The translations under genes were made by a program, and so were the position numbers. From contig NZ_BDCE01000019.1 of NCBI RefSeq assembly GCF_001613345.1, positions 248,001 through 312,000 on the forward strand: 64,000 nt of DNA. Reading direction: 5' to 3'. The notes below the pieces were generated by a model that saw nothing but the letters and a program-made list of their open reading frames with translations, had not been told where the DNA came from and ran no database searches. Positions 53,083 through 61,933 of this stretch are shown here, piece after piece. Numbering within the stretch: position 1 is the first letter of the stretch; the number at the start of each line of letters is the position of its first letter. This DNA is from Nocardia uniformis NBRC 13702 (GTDB taxonomy: Bacteria; Actinomycetota; Actinomycetes; Mycobacteriales; Mycobacteriaceae).

Positions 53083-54411
53083 TTACCTTTCGTTGGAACG
53101 GTTGTCGTTGGGGGTTTCGGTGCCGACCGGCGCACCGGTCGATTCGGTGGATTCGCACGGGTCCTCGTGCCACTCACCGAAGGGGTCCTCCCACTCCGCG
53201 ACCCGCTCCGGGGCGCGCTGCACCAGGCGCAGCTCGGCCTCGTCCACCAGTGCCCAGTGCAGGGCCTGGCGGATCTCATCGGGATCGGCGTCGTGCGCGA
53301 GGATCACCAGGGAGATATCGCGGTCGCCGAAGTCCTCGTGCCAGCGCATCGCGGCCATCGCGCGCCGATCCGGATCCGCCTGTGCCAGTTCGTCGTCGGT
53401 CATGGCGGCCAGCCAGCGGCCCGCACCGCCGACCCGCAATCCGCCACCGGCGGATTCCAGCCAGACCACATCATCGGGCTGGGTGGCCAACCAGATGCGG
53501 CCGCGAGCACTGACCACGCCCTCGAACAGCACATCCAGTGCGGAATGCAGCCGCTCCGGATGGAACGGGCGGGCGGTCGCGAATTCGATGAGTGTCACAC
53601 CGTGATCGGTATCCAGCGGAGGTTCGCCGCGCAACAGCGGAGCGTGCGCGTCGTAGATGCGGCCGCGCCGGGCGTCGGTGGGAATCTGGTCGAGCAGCGC
53701 GCGCAGATCGCTACCGCAGCAGCCTTCCGGGTCCGCTACCCAGAGCACCGGCGCGAGCGGCACCAGGCGTTCGAGTACCGCCGCCATGCGCTCCCGGTCC
53801 GGCGGATCGACCGCTGCCGTCTCGAAAGCGATGACGGCATCGGCGAATTCGACCTGTCCCACGGCCAGCTGCGCGACGGTCCGCTCATCATCACCGTTCA
53901 CGTGTATGCGGTCGGCGAGGCTTTCGTCGCCGGTGGCATCGGCCAGCCAGTCCCGCGCGTCCACGCAGGTGAGGACGGCTTCGACGCGCACACTGCGGCC
54001 GGCCGGGCCGTCCACGCGGCCGTGTACGCCGGTGACCACGACATGCTGAATGGCATGGCAGACCGCCTCGGCCTCGAAGGCCGGGTCGAGCGCGAGCACA
54101 ATGCGGCGCACCGAATCCCGTTGCGCCAGTAGACACAGATACGGCAGCAGATCGGCGCGCAGGGTGCAGGAGAGGCAGCCGTGCGCGAGTTCCAGCACGG
54201 TCACGCTCTCGCGCCCCTCGCTGTGCACGGTGCGACGGACCACGCCTTCGCGCAATTCGCCGAGATCGTGCCGGACCACGACGGTGCCCGGCTCGGCCAA
54301 TTCGCCCGCCACCTGGTCCACACCGGCGGCGGCGCGGCCGGGCAATCCCGCGACGACCAGCACGGGGGTCCTGCGATCACGCTCGGGTGAGCGCTGGGTG
54401 GGCACCACCAT
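53083..54411 (-). CDS. mrf: CobW-like Mrf protein (zinc-starvation ribosome hibernation factor)
   Basis: 442 residues from ATG 54411 (AAAGAGGTG upstream; a TTG start is not needed). The CobW/YciC family motif [13 protein letters not shown] and [18 protein letters not shown], then [14 protein letters not shown], match Rv0106/MSMEG Mrf, including the end [13 protein letters not shown]. The P-loop is degenerate: [10 protein letters not shown] lacks the GK[ST] lysine. As recalled from Rv0106, that is also the case in mycobacteria. Mrf recruits the hibernation factor MPY to C-minus ribosomes in zinc-starved mycobacteria. Encoded divergently from L28-L33-S14-S18. Confidence 0.88.
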   Translation of the reverse strand: MVVPTQRSPERDRRTPVLVVAGLPGRAAAGVDQVAGELAEPGTVVVRHDLGELREGVVRRTVHSEGRESVTVLELAHGCLSCTLRADLLPYLCLLAQRDSVRRIVLALDPAFEAEAVCHAIQHVVVTGVHGRVDGPAGRSVRVEAVLTCVDARDWLADATGDESLADRIHVNGDDERTVAQLAVGQVEFADAVIAFETAAVDPPDRERMAAVLERLVPLAPVLWVADPEGCCGSDLRALLDQIPTDARRGRIYDAHAPLLRGEPPLDTDHGVTLIEFATARPFHPERLHSALDVLFEGVVSARGRIWLATQPDDVVWLESAGGGLRVGGAGRWLAAMTDDELAQADPDRRAMAAMRWHEDFGDRDISLVILAHDADPDEIRQALHWALVDEAELRLVQRAPERVAEWEDPFGEWHEDPCESTESTGAPVGTETPNDNRSNER

Positions 54412-54421
54412 CACCTCTTTC

Positions 54422-54435
54422 GACAACGATTTTCA
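54422..54435 (-). promoter_or_regulatory. Zur-type box before mrf
   Basis: On the minus strand it reads TGAAAATCGTTGTC, 11 bp before the mrf start. It resembles the mycobacterial Zur (FurB) consensus with TGAAAA...TTTTCA half-sites. Its partner at 54477-54490 has the same pattern. Confidence 0.6.
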
Positions 54436-54476
54436 TTTACCGAGAGGTAACGGTACATTGTCGAACGAGTGTTGTC

Positions 54477-54490
54477 GAAAACGATTGTCA
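54477..54490 (+). promoter_or_regulatory. Zur-type box before rpmB
   Basis: GAAAACGATTGTCA, 21 bp before the rpmB ATG. Its reverse complement TGACAATCGTTTTC aligns with the mrf box base for base except two changes. A third dyad TTACC-GAGA-GGTAA lies between them (54437-54450). Together these suggest zinc-dependent repression of both divergent units by Zur. Confidence 0.6.
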
Positions 54491-54511
54491 TAAACAACTG
54501 GAGGGAGTGAC

Positions 54512-54748
54512 ATGTCGGCCATCTGCCAGGTCACCGGACGCAAACCGGGATTCGGCAAGTCCGTATCGCACTCGCACAAGCGGACAAACCGGCGTTGGAA
54601 CCCCAATATCCAGCGCAAGACCTACTACCTGCCCAGTGAGGACCGGCGCATCACGCTGACCGTCTCCACCAAGGGCATCAAGACCATCGACCGCGATGGG
54701 ATCGAGGCCATCGTGGCCCGGCTCCGTGCGCGCGGCGAGAAGATCTAG
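54512..54748 (+). CDS. rpmB: 50S ribosomal protein L28, cysteine-poor type
   Basis: 78 residues: [20 protein letters not shown] then [18 protein letters not shown]. Only a single Cys (Cys5) remains; the second Cys pair of zinc-type L28 is absent. This is the C-minus paralogue, equivalent to RpmB2 of the mycobacterial Zur regulon. It has GGAGGGAG upstream and begins the rightward four-gene unit. Confidence 0.95.
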   Translation: MSAICQVTGRKPGFGKSVSHSHKRTNRRWNPNIQRKTYYLPSEDRRITLTVSTKGIKTIDRDGIEAIVARLRARGEKI

Positions 54749-54759
54749 AGAGGCCGGAG

Positions 54760-54930
54760 ATGGCATCGAAATCGACCGAACTGCGTCCGGTCATCAAACT
54801 CAAGTCCACCGCGGGCACCGGGTACACCTACGTCACCCGGAAGAACCGCCGCAACGACCCTGACCGGATGGTGCTCAAGAAGTACGACCCGGTGGTGCGC
54901 AAGCACGTCGACTTCCGCGAGGAGCGCTGA
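54760..54930 (+). CDS. rpmG: 50S ribosomal protein L33, cysteine-free type
   Basis: 56 residues: [20 protein letters not shown] then [20 protein letters not shown]. It is too short for the ORF cut-off used by many callers but clear. The two CxxC pairs of zinc L33 are lacking. GGCCGGAG ends four to five bases before ATG. The stop at 54928-54930 is followed one base later by rpsN. Confidence 0.95.
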   Translation: MASKSTELRPVIKLKSTAGTGYTYVTRKNRRNDPDRMVLKKYDPVVRKHVDFREER

Positions 54931-54931
54931 C

Positions 54932-55237
54932 ATGGCCAAGAAGTCGAAGATCGAGAAGAACGAGAAGCGCAAGCTCATCGTGGCGCGCTACGCCGTCCGA
55001 CGCGCCGAACTCAAGGAACTCATCCGCAAACCCACCACCCCCGATGCCGATCGAGTGGCGGCACAGGCGGCCCTGGCCAAGATGCCGCGCGATGCCAGTC
55101 CGGTACGCTTGCGAAATCGGGATGCCGCGGACGGACGCCCGCGCGGTCACCTCCGGAAGTTCGGTCTCTCGCGTATTCGTGTACGTGAGATGGCACACCG
55201 GGGAGAACTGCCCGGTGTACACAAATCGAGTTGGTAA
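54932..55237 (+). CDS. rpsN: 30S ribosomal protein S14, long cysteine-free type
   Basis: 101 residues: [20 protein letters not shown] and the conserved C-terminus [20 protein letters not shown] then [21 protein letters not shown]. Long (100-residue) S14 lacks the zinc finger of the short form. Replaces the zinc-binding S14 under starvation. Starts one base after rpmG. Confidence 0.96.
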   Translation: MAKKSKIEKNEKRKLIVARYAVRRAELKELIRKPTTPDADRVAAQAALAKMPRDASPVRLRNRDAADGRPRGHLRKFGLSRIRVREMAHRGELPGVHKSSW

Positions 55238-55270
55238 GCACCCCCGTCTCGTGAGTAAGGAACCGCTGAT

Positions 55271-55525
55271 ATGGCAGTGAAGCGAGCACCGTCGAAGAAG
55301 GTCCGTGCCGAGCAGGCCCGAAAACCCAAGAAGAACCCCCTCATCTCCGCGGGTGTGGAAACGGTCGACTACAAAGATGTGAACCTGCTGCGCACGTTCA
55401 TCTCCGACCGCGGCAAGATCCGCAGCCGCCGCGTCACCGGCCTCACCCCGCAGCAGCAGCGACAGGTCGCCGTCGCCGTGAAGAACGCGCGCGAAATGGC
55501 GCTGCTGCCGTTCACGAGCAAGTAG
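55271..55525 (+). CDS. rpsR: 30S ribosomal protein S18, cysteine-free paralogue
   Basis: 84 residues: [20 protein letters not shown], then [20 protein letters not shown] and [11 protein letters not shown] are the S18 signature. The zinc-type S18 motif with Cys is absent. Last gene of the unit, followed by a strong terminator. Order L28-L33-S14-S18 is the same as in mycobacteria. Confidence 0.96.
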   Translation: MAVKRAPSKKVRAEQARKPKKNPLISAGVETVDYKDVNLLRTFISDRGKIRSRRVTGLTPQQQRQVAVAVKNAREMALLPFTSK

Positions 55526-55968
55526 ACGCTGACTCACCCCTTGGGCGATGAAAGCTGAGCACCCCCGATGATTTCGCATCGGGGGTGCTGTTCGCTTGAG
55601 GCAGGGCCGAACTGGGTGGTTCGCAGGGCGATGTCGGCCCTGTCCCTGATATCTCGGCACGACGCGTCGTCCCGGCATGTTTGCACCCCCGTCATCCCGG
55701 CGGGGTGTAGCTCTTTTGTAGGGATCAGCTGAGCTGCGGAGATGCTGTTGGGGCTGTTGTGGTTGGTGGGTGTTGGCTCTATCGTCGAGGTGGGGGTTCG
55801 CCGGCGTCGAAACCAGTGTGCAGAACTAACTGCGAGGGCAGTAGCGCGCACCCCGGGCGAGTAAACCCAGCATCCACAAGTGGCGTTTGGCGTCCGGCGA
55901 GTTCGGATGTCCGGGTTCTCGCAGCCGGAAGCTTCGGTGGTGGAAGTGCATTCTGGAGTCGCTCGCTG
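55526..55968. other. Gap with a terminator and a degraded dispersed repeat
   Basis: After the terminator there is no gene. CGTCGTCCCGGCATGTTT and CGTCATCCCGGCGGGG at about 55664-55702 are relatives of the inner sequence of the dispersed palindromic repeat at 34491 and 63814. Open frames here have no family similarity. Confidence 0.5.
55558..55589 (+). terminator. Terminator of the L28-L33-S14-S18 unit
   Basis: AGCACCCCCGATG (55558-55570) pairs with CATCGGGGGTGCT (55577-55589), 6-nt loop, followed by GTTCGCTTG. It starts 33 bp after the rpsR stop. Confidence 0.85.
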
Positions 55969-56877
55969 TCAGTATTGGACCGAGCCGCCCCACTCGGCCG
56001 TGGCACCGCCCACATCCAGGGTTTGCGGTTCGATGTCTCCCTCCGGCAGCACCGGCGGCTGCTGTTCGAGGGCTGCCAGAGCCTCGGCGCCGCCGGGTTG
56101 CTGACGGATCCAGTGCTCGACAGCGATCCGTGCCGTGTTCAGTTCAGTGACATCGACCATGGCATCGCCGACCCGGTCATCCAGCCCTGCACCGCCGGCG
56201 AAACCACTGACCCTGAACGTATTCGAGTCCACGAACTCCACCGACGCACCAACCTCGCCTTCCCCTGCCGGGGTCCGGTATCCGACAGTTACCGCATGCC
56301 CGGCGGGATTGCTGAAGTAGTGTCCATTGGCGGCGAATCCGGGTGCCAGCGGGCCAGCATCGATATTGCCTGCGAGTTCGGTGTGTGGTCCGGTCATCTC
56401 CACGACCGGGGCCGCCGGGGCGGACTCCGTTCGTGGCGCTTGCCAAGCCGTCTGCGGGGGCGTTTCTTCTTCCGTCACGCCGGCGTCCGGGGACGCAGCG
56501 CTGTGGTCGTCGGCTTCCCACTCGGGATCAGTGTCCTGCGGCGTGTCCCCGTTGTCGCCGGGTACCGGCAGTGGTGCCTGCCGAGGTGGCGTAACACCGG
56601 GCTGTTGCGGCGTGGCCAGCTCCGGAGGGGTCGCCTCGTCGTCGGGTGTCTGCGGGGGAGTGACGCCCGGTTGGGTGGGTCCGGATGGATCCAGTGGCCG
56701 ATCGCCACCTGCACCCGGCTCGTCGGGCGAGGTGACGCCGGGCTGCGAGGGAGTCGGCGAGTGCTCCTGCGCGGCAGCCGGGACCCCGACGAACGTTGCC
56801 AGTGCTACCGCGGTGATCAGTGAACAAGATCCATGCACCAGCACTCGTCGTGTGTGCGCTGGTTTGCGATGTTTCAT
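55969..56877 (-). CDS. Secreted protein with PGVT-P repeats
   Basis: 302 residues from ATG 56877 (MKHRKPAHTRR), with GGAAGG upstream; the longer frame lacks a signal. The signal peptide is at about 12-40 (LITAVALATFVGVPAAAQ). Residues 40-130 have three repeats of QPGVTPP/SPxxPxxxAxxP type. Then Asp/Glu/Pro-rich sequence and a C-terminal 130-residue region (AGNIDAGPLAPGFAANGHYF, AVTVGYRTPAGEGEVGASVE) that could be a small globular domain. No known family is recognised. It may be cell-wall associated. It has the divergent regulator-P450 cluster at its back. Confidence 0.65.
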   Translation of the reverse strand: MKHRKPAHTRRVLVHGSCSLITAVALATFVGVPAAAQEHSPTPSQPGVTSPDEPGAGGDRPLDPSGPTQPGVTPPQTPDDEATPPELATPQQPGVTPPRQAPLPVPGDNGDTPQDTDPEWEADDHSAASPDAGVTEEETPPQTAWQAPRTESAPAAPVVEMTGPHTELAGNIDAGPLAPGFAANGHYFSNPAGHAVTVGYRTPAGEGEVGASVEFVDSNTFRVSGFAGGAGLDDRVGDAMVDVTELNTARIAVEHWIRQQPGGAEALAALEQQPPVLPEGDIEPQTLDVGGATAEWGGSVQY

Positions 56878-57323
56878 GTGCACACCTTCCTTTCCGAGAC
56901 GAGGTGCGACACCTGTGTGTCTACGATGCCACTGGAGGCGTGCTGCGACAATGCTGCTCATCCCATCTTAGGGAAGGCTTGATATTCGATCGTCCGCCTG
57001 ATAGCCGATATGAAGCTCAGTTCCCTCCTTCGCGTGAGATTGCTGAAGGTGGCGACGGGCCGTACCTGCTCCTCGAAGCGATGTGGTTGCGCGGCATGCT
57101 GCGACGGGCCGATGGGTTGGCCGGCAGCGAGCTCGGTACTCCGCCCGGCTACGCCTCGCGGGGCCGATGGCTCGCACTGGCACCGCACGGTAGCCGAAGG
57201 GACTGTAAAACAACGGTGTGATGCCTGACCGATAGCCGTGTTCGCTGATGTGATGGTGGGGCAAGTAAGCGGCGGCTTCGGATCTCTGCCCAAGTAGTGG
57301 CCACTTTCGTGCTCGAGAGGATA
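56878..57323. other. 446-bp divergent gap
   Basis: No gene recognised; short frames on either strand lack similarity. Somewhat AT-richer than average. It contains promoters of the secreted-protein gene and of the regulator. GAGAGGA before 57324 is the regulator's ribosome site. Confidence 0.45.
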
Positions 57324-59399
57324 ATGGCTGTGTCGATGGCTGTATCTGGCGATCTCGCCGGCAGTGTCCAGTACTTCCGGCAGCGTGCCGGTCTCAGCCA
57401 ACGCGCGGCCGCGGAGCTAGAGGGATTAAGTCTCGGCGGTTTGCGTGACATTGAACAGGGCCGAGTCGTCCGCCTGCGGGCTTCGACGCTGCGCAAGCTT
57501 GGCGAGGTATTCGGACTGTCGCATTACGAGATCAACGATCTGGTACATCAGGCGGGTATTGAATACGGCCAGGTGAGCGGGCTGAAGGTCGAGATATTGG
57601 GATCGTTGCGGATATCGGTGGATGGCAGACCGATCGGTCCCGGATCCGAAGCTCAGCACGTACTACTGGGGCTGCTCGCGCTGACCCCGAACGTGTCCGT
57701 GCCTCGCGGCGCACCGGTCGATGCGCTCTGGAACGTGCGGCCGGCCTACGGCACTGTGGACCTGCTGCAGGCAAGGGTATCCCGGCTTCGACGGAACTTT
57801 CAGCCGACCTCGGGCGACCAGGACGGGCCACAGCCGATTCCGGCGACCCGCACCGGCTATCAGCTCACCGTGTCCGAGTATCAGCACGATCTACTGGCGT
57901 TCCGTCGGCTCGTCACCCGCGCCAGACACGCCCGCGGTGACGGGGACCTCGACGCGGCGTGCGATCTGTTCGCCGACGCTATCGCCCTGTGGCGCGGCGA
58001 TCCGCTCGACGGCATCATCGCATTGCAGACTCATCTGACCGTGTTGGCACTCATCCGCGAATACCGGGCAGTTGTGGTCGAATACGCCTCTACTGCAGTG
58101 GATTTGGGGCGATACCACGACATGTTGCCGTTATTGCAGCAAGCGGCCGAGGCCGATCCTCTGCACGAGTTGTTGCATGCGGCGCTGATGATCGCACTCG
58201 CAGGCTGCGGGCAGCAGGCTGCCGCGCTCGACATCTTCAACGCCCTGCGGCGGCGCTTGGTCTGGGAGCTTGGCGCCGATCCCAGTTCCGAACTCACTGC
58301 CGCCTATCAGCGTGTCTTGCGGCAGAAGGTAAGCCGGCCGGAGTCCATACCGATACGCGCACAGCATCAGTTGCCGCCGGATATCGCTGACTTCACCGGT
58401 CGGCGAGCCGAGATTCGGCAACTGTCGGGCGGCTTGTCCGACGGCAAAGCAGACACCTCGGTACCCATCTTCGTGATCAAGGGGATGGCCGGTATCGGGA
58501 AGACACGGCTCGCAGTGCATGTCGCGCACCGGCTGTGGCTGGGTGGTCGTTTCGGTGACAGCCAGCTCTATGTGAACCTGCGTGGCCATGATGTTCAACC
58601 ACCCGCGAACCCTGCGTCGGTCCTGGCGACGTTCCTCCGACTGCTCGGCGTGCCCGGTGAACAGGTCCCGCCCGGCTTGGACGAGCGAACGGCCATGTAC
58701 CGGGACCGATTGTACGGCCGCGACACCGTGATAATTCTGGACAACGCCGCGTCGGACGATCAGGCGCTGCCGCTCTTGCCTGCCGGTCCTGCCAATCTTG
58801 TGCTGCTCACCACCAAGCGAACATTGGCACTCGACGGTGCCAGAACGTTGCTGCTGCCGACATTCACCCCGGCCGAGGCGGACGAGGTGTTGATCCGCGC
58901 GGTGGGCGCCACGCGGGTTCAGGCCGAACCGGATGCGACCCGCAAGCTGGGGGAGTTGTGCGGCCATCTCCCGCTGGCATTGGCACTTGCCGCACACCGG
59001 CTGCAATCCCGGCCGGGCTGGACAATCGCGGATTTAGCCGATCGGCTCGAGAGTGCTGAGGATCGGCTCGACGAGTTCGCTGCCGGAAGCAGGCCGCTGC
59101 GGTCGGAATTCGAGCTGTCCTACCGATCGCTCGGAGCAGCCGAACAACAGGCGTTTCGGCTGCTGGGGCGGCTACCCCGCGACGTCTTCACCGGTGACTC
59201 CGTTGCCGGTCTGCTGCAGACCACCTCCTCGTGCGCCAGCCATCTCCTGGACCACCTAGCCGACGAGAACCTGCTCACCGCGGTGGCACGGAACCGCTAC
59301 CGACTGCACGGTTCGCTCGCCGACTACGCGTTCTCGTTGCTGCCTCGTAGGCATCGCACCTATGTCCACAGATCGCAACTATTGGGAGCATGCGAATGA
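57324..59399 (+). CDS. XRE-BTAD-NB-ARC transcriptional regulator (SARP/AfsR-like)
   Basis: 691 residues from ATG 57324 with GAGAGGA upstream; GTG 57297 is an earlier alternative. Residues 10-65 are an XRE helix-turn-helix (VQYFRQRAGLSQRAAAELEG). Residues 85-310 are an OmpR-like winged helix plus BTAD (VEILGSLRISVDGRPIGPGS, ALWRGDPLDG, RRLVWELGADPSSELTAAYQ). Residues 345-560 are NB-ARC with GMAGIGKTRLAVHVA and TVIILDNAASDDQALPLL. The C-terminus has two short winged-helix-like segments and no TPR tail, so it is shorter than AfsR. Its TGA overlaps the P450 start by ATGA, a sign that it regulates or is coregulated with the P450. Confidence 0.85.
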   Translation: MAVSMAVSGDLAGSVQYFRQRAGLSQRAAAELEGLSLGGLRDIEQGRVVRLRASTLRKLGEVFGLSHYEINDLVHQAGIEYGQVSGLKVEILGSLRISVDGRPIGPGSEAQHVLLGLLALTPNVSVPRGAPVDALWNVRPAYGTVDLLQARVSRLRRNFQPTSGDQDGPQPIPATRTGYQLTVSEYQHDLLAFRRLVTRARHARGDGDLDAACDLFADAIALWRGDPLDGIIALQTHLTVLALIREYRAVVVEYASTAVDLGRYHDMLPLLQQAAEADPLHELLHAALMIALAGCGQQAAALDIFNALRRRLVWELGADPSSELTAAYQRVLRQKVSRPESIPIRAQHQLPPDIADFTGRRAEIRQLSGGLSDGKADTSVPIFVIKGMAGIGKTRLAVHVAHRLWLGGRFGDSQLYVNLRGHDVQPPANPASVLATFLRLLGVPGEQVPPGLDERTAMYRDRLYGRDTVIILDNAASDDQALPLLPAGPANLVLLTTKRTLALDGARTLLLPTFTPAEADEVLIRAVGATRVQAEPDATRKLGELCGHLPLALALAAHRLQSRPGWTIADLADRLESAEDRLDEFAAGSRPLRSEFELSYRSLGAAEQQAFRLLGRLPRDVFTGDSVAGLLQTTSSCASHLLDHLADENLLTAVARNRYRLHGSLADYAFSLLPRRHRTYVHRSQLLGACE

Positions 59400-60793
59400 C
59401 AATTTCGCCGACGAATTCCGGGGTTCAGCTTCCTCATCCGCCCAAGCGACTGCCACTGCTGGGCGATGTGCTGACCACCGACTTCGCCAAGCCTGCGCAG
59501 AGTGTTCTGCGGTCGGCCCGGACACTCGGACCGGTCTTCCAGCATTCCGTCTTCGGATTCTCGACCATCATTGTCGCCGGAGCAGCGGAAATCGACGAAG
59601 TCAACGACGAGTCCCGATGGCGGAAGTTCGTCGGCCCACCGCTGATGAAACTACGTCCGATCGCGGGAGACGGCGTGTTCACCGCATTCGACGACGAGCC
59701 GAACTGGAGGAAGGCGCACAACGTGCTTGTGCCCGCTTTCACCAAGTCTGCGATGAGCAACTACCACAGCACCATCCTCGACACCGTCCGAGAGTTGGTC
59801 GAAGCGTGGTCGGATCTGGGACCGACGTGGGTCGATCTGCCCGAGTACATGAACAGGCTTGCCCTCGAGGTGATGGCCCGCGCCGGGTTCAGTCACTCGT
59901 TCAGTTCGATGAGCGATCCGAATCCGGGGCCGTTCATCGGTGCCATGCTCCGCGAACTGCGATTCGCTATGCGCCGGACCGATGTGTTGCCGTGGTTCGA
60001 GCGGACCTTTCTGGCCGGGCGCCTGCGTCGGCACCATGCGGATCTGGCCTACGTGAACCAGGTTGCAGACGAGATCATCGTCGCGCGCCGTGCCGCCCCG
60101 TCCGCGCGTCCTCGCGATGTCCTCGATTTGATGCTCACCAGCGTTGATCCGCAATCCGGTGACACACTCGACATGACGAACATCCGATACCAGATTCTGA
60201 CCTTCCTCATTGCCGGTAGCGAAACCTCTGCGAATGCAATATCCTTTGCGCTCCACTATCTCTCGCGCAGTCAGGAACTGGCCGAGCAGGTGCGTGCGGA
60301 GATAAGTGAACACTGGCCGGGCCGTGACTTTCCGGACATTCGATACGACGAGGTCGCGAAGCTGCGCGGGCTGCGCCGAGTGGTAGACGAAACCTTGCGG
60401 TTGTGGCCGACCGCGCCGGGCTATTTTCGCCAGGCACGCTGTGACACAGCGTTATCCGAGGGACGCTACTCTGTTCGGACCGATGATTGGGTTCTGGTGT
60501 TCTTGCTTGCGGCACACCGTGATCAGGTTTGGGGACCGGACGCCGATGTATTCAATCCGCACCGTTTTGCCCCGGATAAACTGCGTAGTTTGGGTCCGCG
60601 TGTGTACAAGCCGTTCGGGACCGGTCCACGCGCCTGCCTCGGTCGCCAGTTCGCACTACACGAGATCATGGTCACCCTCGCGGTGATTCTGCACCAGTTC
60701 GACCTAGAACCGGATCCGGACTACCAGCTGGACGTGGTCGAAACCGTCTCGGTCAAGCCCGTAGGTCTGCGTCTTCGGTTCCGCCGCCGCTGA
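59396..60793 (+). CDS. Cytochrome P450, CYP102-like heme domain without a reductase
   Basis: 465 residues. The heme ligand is Cys414 in FGTGPRACLGRQFALHE; the I-helix is AGSETSANA (Glu-Thr pair) near 272-280; ETLR is the ExxR. Blocks GDGVFTAFDDEPNWRKAHNV and YHSTILDTVRELVEAW and the ending DYQLDVVETVSVKPVGL are close to the heme domain of P450 BM3. The flavoprotein reductase fused in CYP102 enzymes is absent, so electrons must come from ferredoxin or another reductase, none of which is in the window. ATG 59396 overlaps the upstream stop; ATG 59390 is an alternative. Substrate probably a fatty-acid-like molecule (inference). Confidence 0.9.
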   Translation: MTISPTNSGVQLPHPPKRLPLLGDVLTTDFAKPAQSVLRSARTLGPVFQHSVFGFSTIIVAGAAEIDEVNDESRWRKFVGPPLMKLRPIAGDGVFTAFDDEPNWRKAHNVLVPAFTKSAMSNYHSTILDTVRELVEAWSDLGPTWVDLPEYMNRLALEVMARAGFSHSFSSMSDPNPGPFIGAMLRELRFAMRRTDVLPWFERTFLAGRLRRHHADLAYVNQVADEIIVARRAAPSARPRDVLDLMLTSVDPQSGDTLDMTNIRYQILTFLIAGSETSANAISFALHYLSRSQELAEQVRAEISEHWPGRDFPDIRYDEVAKLRGLRRVVDETLRLWPTAPGYFRQARCDTALSEGRYSVRTDDWVLVFLLAAHRDQVWGPDADVFNPHRFAPDKLRSLGPRVYKPFGTGPRACLGRQFALHEIMVTLAVILHQFDLEPDPDYQLDVVETVSVKPVGLRLRFRRR

Positions 60794-61874
60794 GGGCGGT
60801 AGAACAGTTCAAACAGCCCGCTCGACCGAGCCCGCGAACGGTCCAGCCGGCAGCTCGCCAGGAATCGGTCGGCAGCACGTTGCGTCCGTCGAGAATGCGT
60901 GCGTGGCTGACGGTTTCGGCGAGAGCTGCCGGATCCAGTTCGCGGTACTGCTTCCAGTCGGTCAGATGGAGCACGATGTCGGCGCGCTCGCATGCTTTGC
61001 TGACCTCGCGCGCATAGTCGAGTCCGGGATGGGACGCACGCGCATTGTCGAGCGCTTCGGGATCGTGCACGCGCACCCGGCCGCCGCGTTGCTGAATCGC
61101 GGTCGCCACGCTGAGTGCCGGGGAGTCTCGGACGTCGTCGCTGTCCGGCTTGAACGCCGCGCCAAGCACCGCGACGTTGCGTCCGAGGAACGATCCCCCG
61201 ACAAGCTGCCGAGCCATCTCGACCACGCGTTCGCGGCGACGAACGTTGATCTCGTCGACCTCTTTGAGAAAACCCAGCGCCTGACCGACGCCGAGTTCAC
61301 TCGCGCGAACAATGAAGGCGCGGATATCCTTGGACAGGCAGCAGCCGCCGAAGCCGAGTCCTCGGTACCCCGCAGCAGCAGCACTCGTACACTGCGGCAC
61401 GGGCACGAGGTGATCGACGGCCAATTTCTGGACCTCGTCCAACGCTCCGGGTGAACTGTTGGAGTGATCGTCGACTACCACGACCTCGTAGCCGTTCCGG
61501 AGAAGTTCCACGCATGTGTGGCTGCCGATGAATCCGGCTCCGCCGGTGGCCAGTGACCATGCTTCGCACTCACTTTCCGAAACAAACAGGACCGTCGCCG
61601 CGGCGGCGGGAGGAACCGTGAGGACGGCGATCAGCAGCGGCGCGGCGACCTTCTCGATGCCACGACGAAAGCTCACCGGAGCGGATGCCGCAGCTTCTGC
61701 CGCATGCAGCAGGCACACCGCGAACGTCACGCCGGTATAGACCACCGCACCCGATGTGCAGACGAAGACGTAACCCACGTGCGCACTGGACAGCTCGCCG
61801 ATCAGCGCGGCGGCCGTCAGCAGCACACCGAGCGCGGCATAGGCGGCCGACAGATCACCGAAAGATCCCGGCAC
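60753..61874 (-). CDS. Mosaic ORF: TM segments - GalE N-terminal fragment - C-terminal half of UDP-glucose dehydrogenase
   Basis: 373 residues, GTG start, no frameshift. Residues 1-100 contain three hydrophobic helices without a known family. Residues 109-152 (ATGGAGFIGSHTCVELLRNG, VVVVDDHSNSS) are the first beta-alpha-beta unit of UDP-glucose 4-epimerase, 44 residues only. Residues 170-352 are the central and C-terminal UDP-glucose dehydrogenase domains: GLGFGGCCLSKDIRAF with catalytic Cys179, VAVLGAAFKPDSDDVRDSPA and RILDGRNVL. The UGD NAD-binding domain is missing, so it cannot be an intact dehydrogenase. The 3' end overlaps the convergent P450 gene by 41 bp. It may be a recombination scar still open, or a remodelled protein. 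Confidence 0.65.
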   Translation of the reverse strand: MPGSFGDLSAAYAALGVLLTAAALIGELSSAHVGYVFVCTSGAVVYTGVTFAVCLLHAAEAAASAPVSFRRGIEKVAAPLLIAVLTVPPAAAATVLFVSESECEAWSLATGGAGFIGSHTCVELLRNGYEVVVVDDHSNSSPGALDEVQKLAVDHLVPVPQCTSAAAAGYRGLGFGGCCLSKDIRAFIVRASELGVGQALGFLKEVDEINVRRRERVVEMARQLVGGSFLGRNVAVLGAAFKPDSDDVRDSPALSVATAIQQRGGRVRVHDPEALDNARASHPGLDYAREVSKACERADIVLHLTDWKQYRELDPAALAETVSHARILDGRNVLPTDSWRAAGWTVRGLGRAGCLNCSTALSGGGTEDADLRA

Positions 61875-61933
61875 TGCCCCGTCACGGCGAAGGGGATTGG
61901 CGGTAGCGCGATCTCACGCTCCCGTTACGAGCT

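Noticed and set aside
55759..56823. 354-residue plus-strand ORF opposite the PGVT-repeat gene
   Set aside because: Arg/Gly-rich shadow; the minus frame has a proper signal peptide, ribosome site and repeats.
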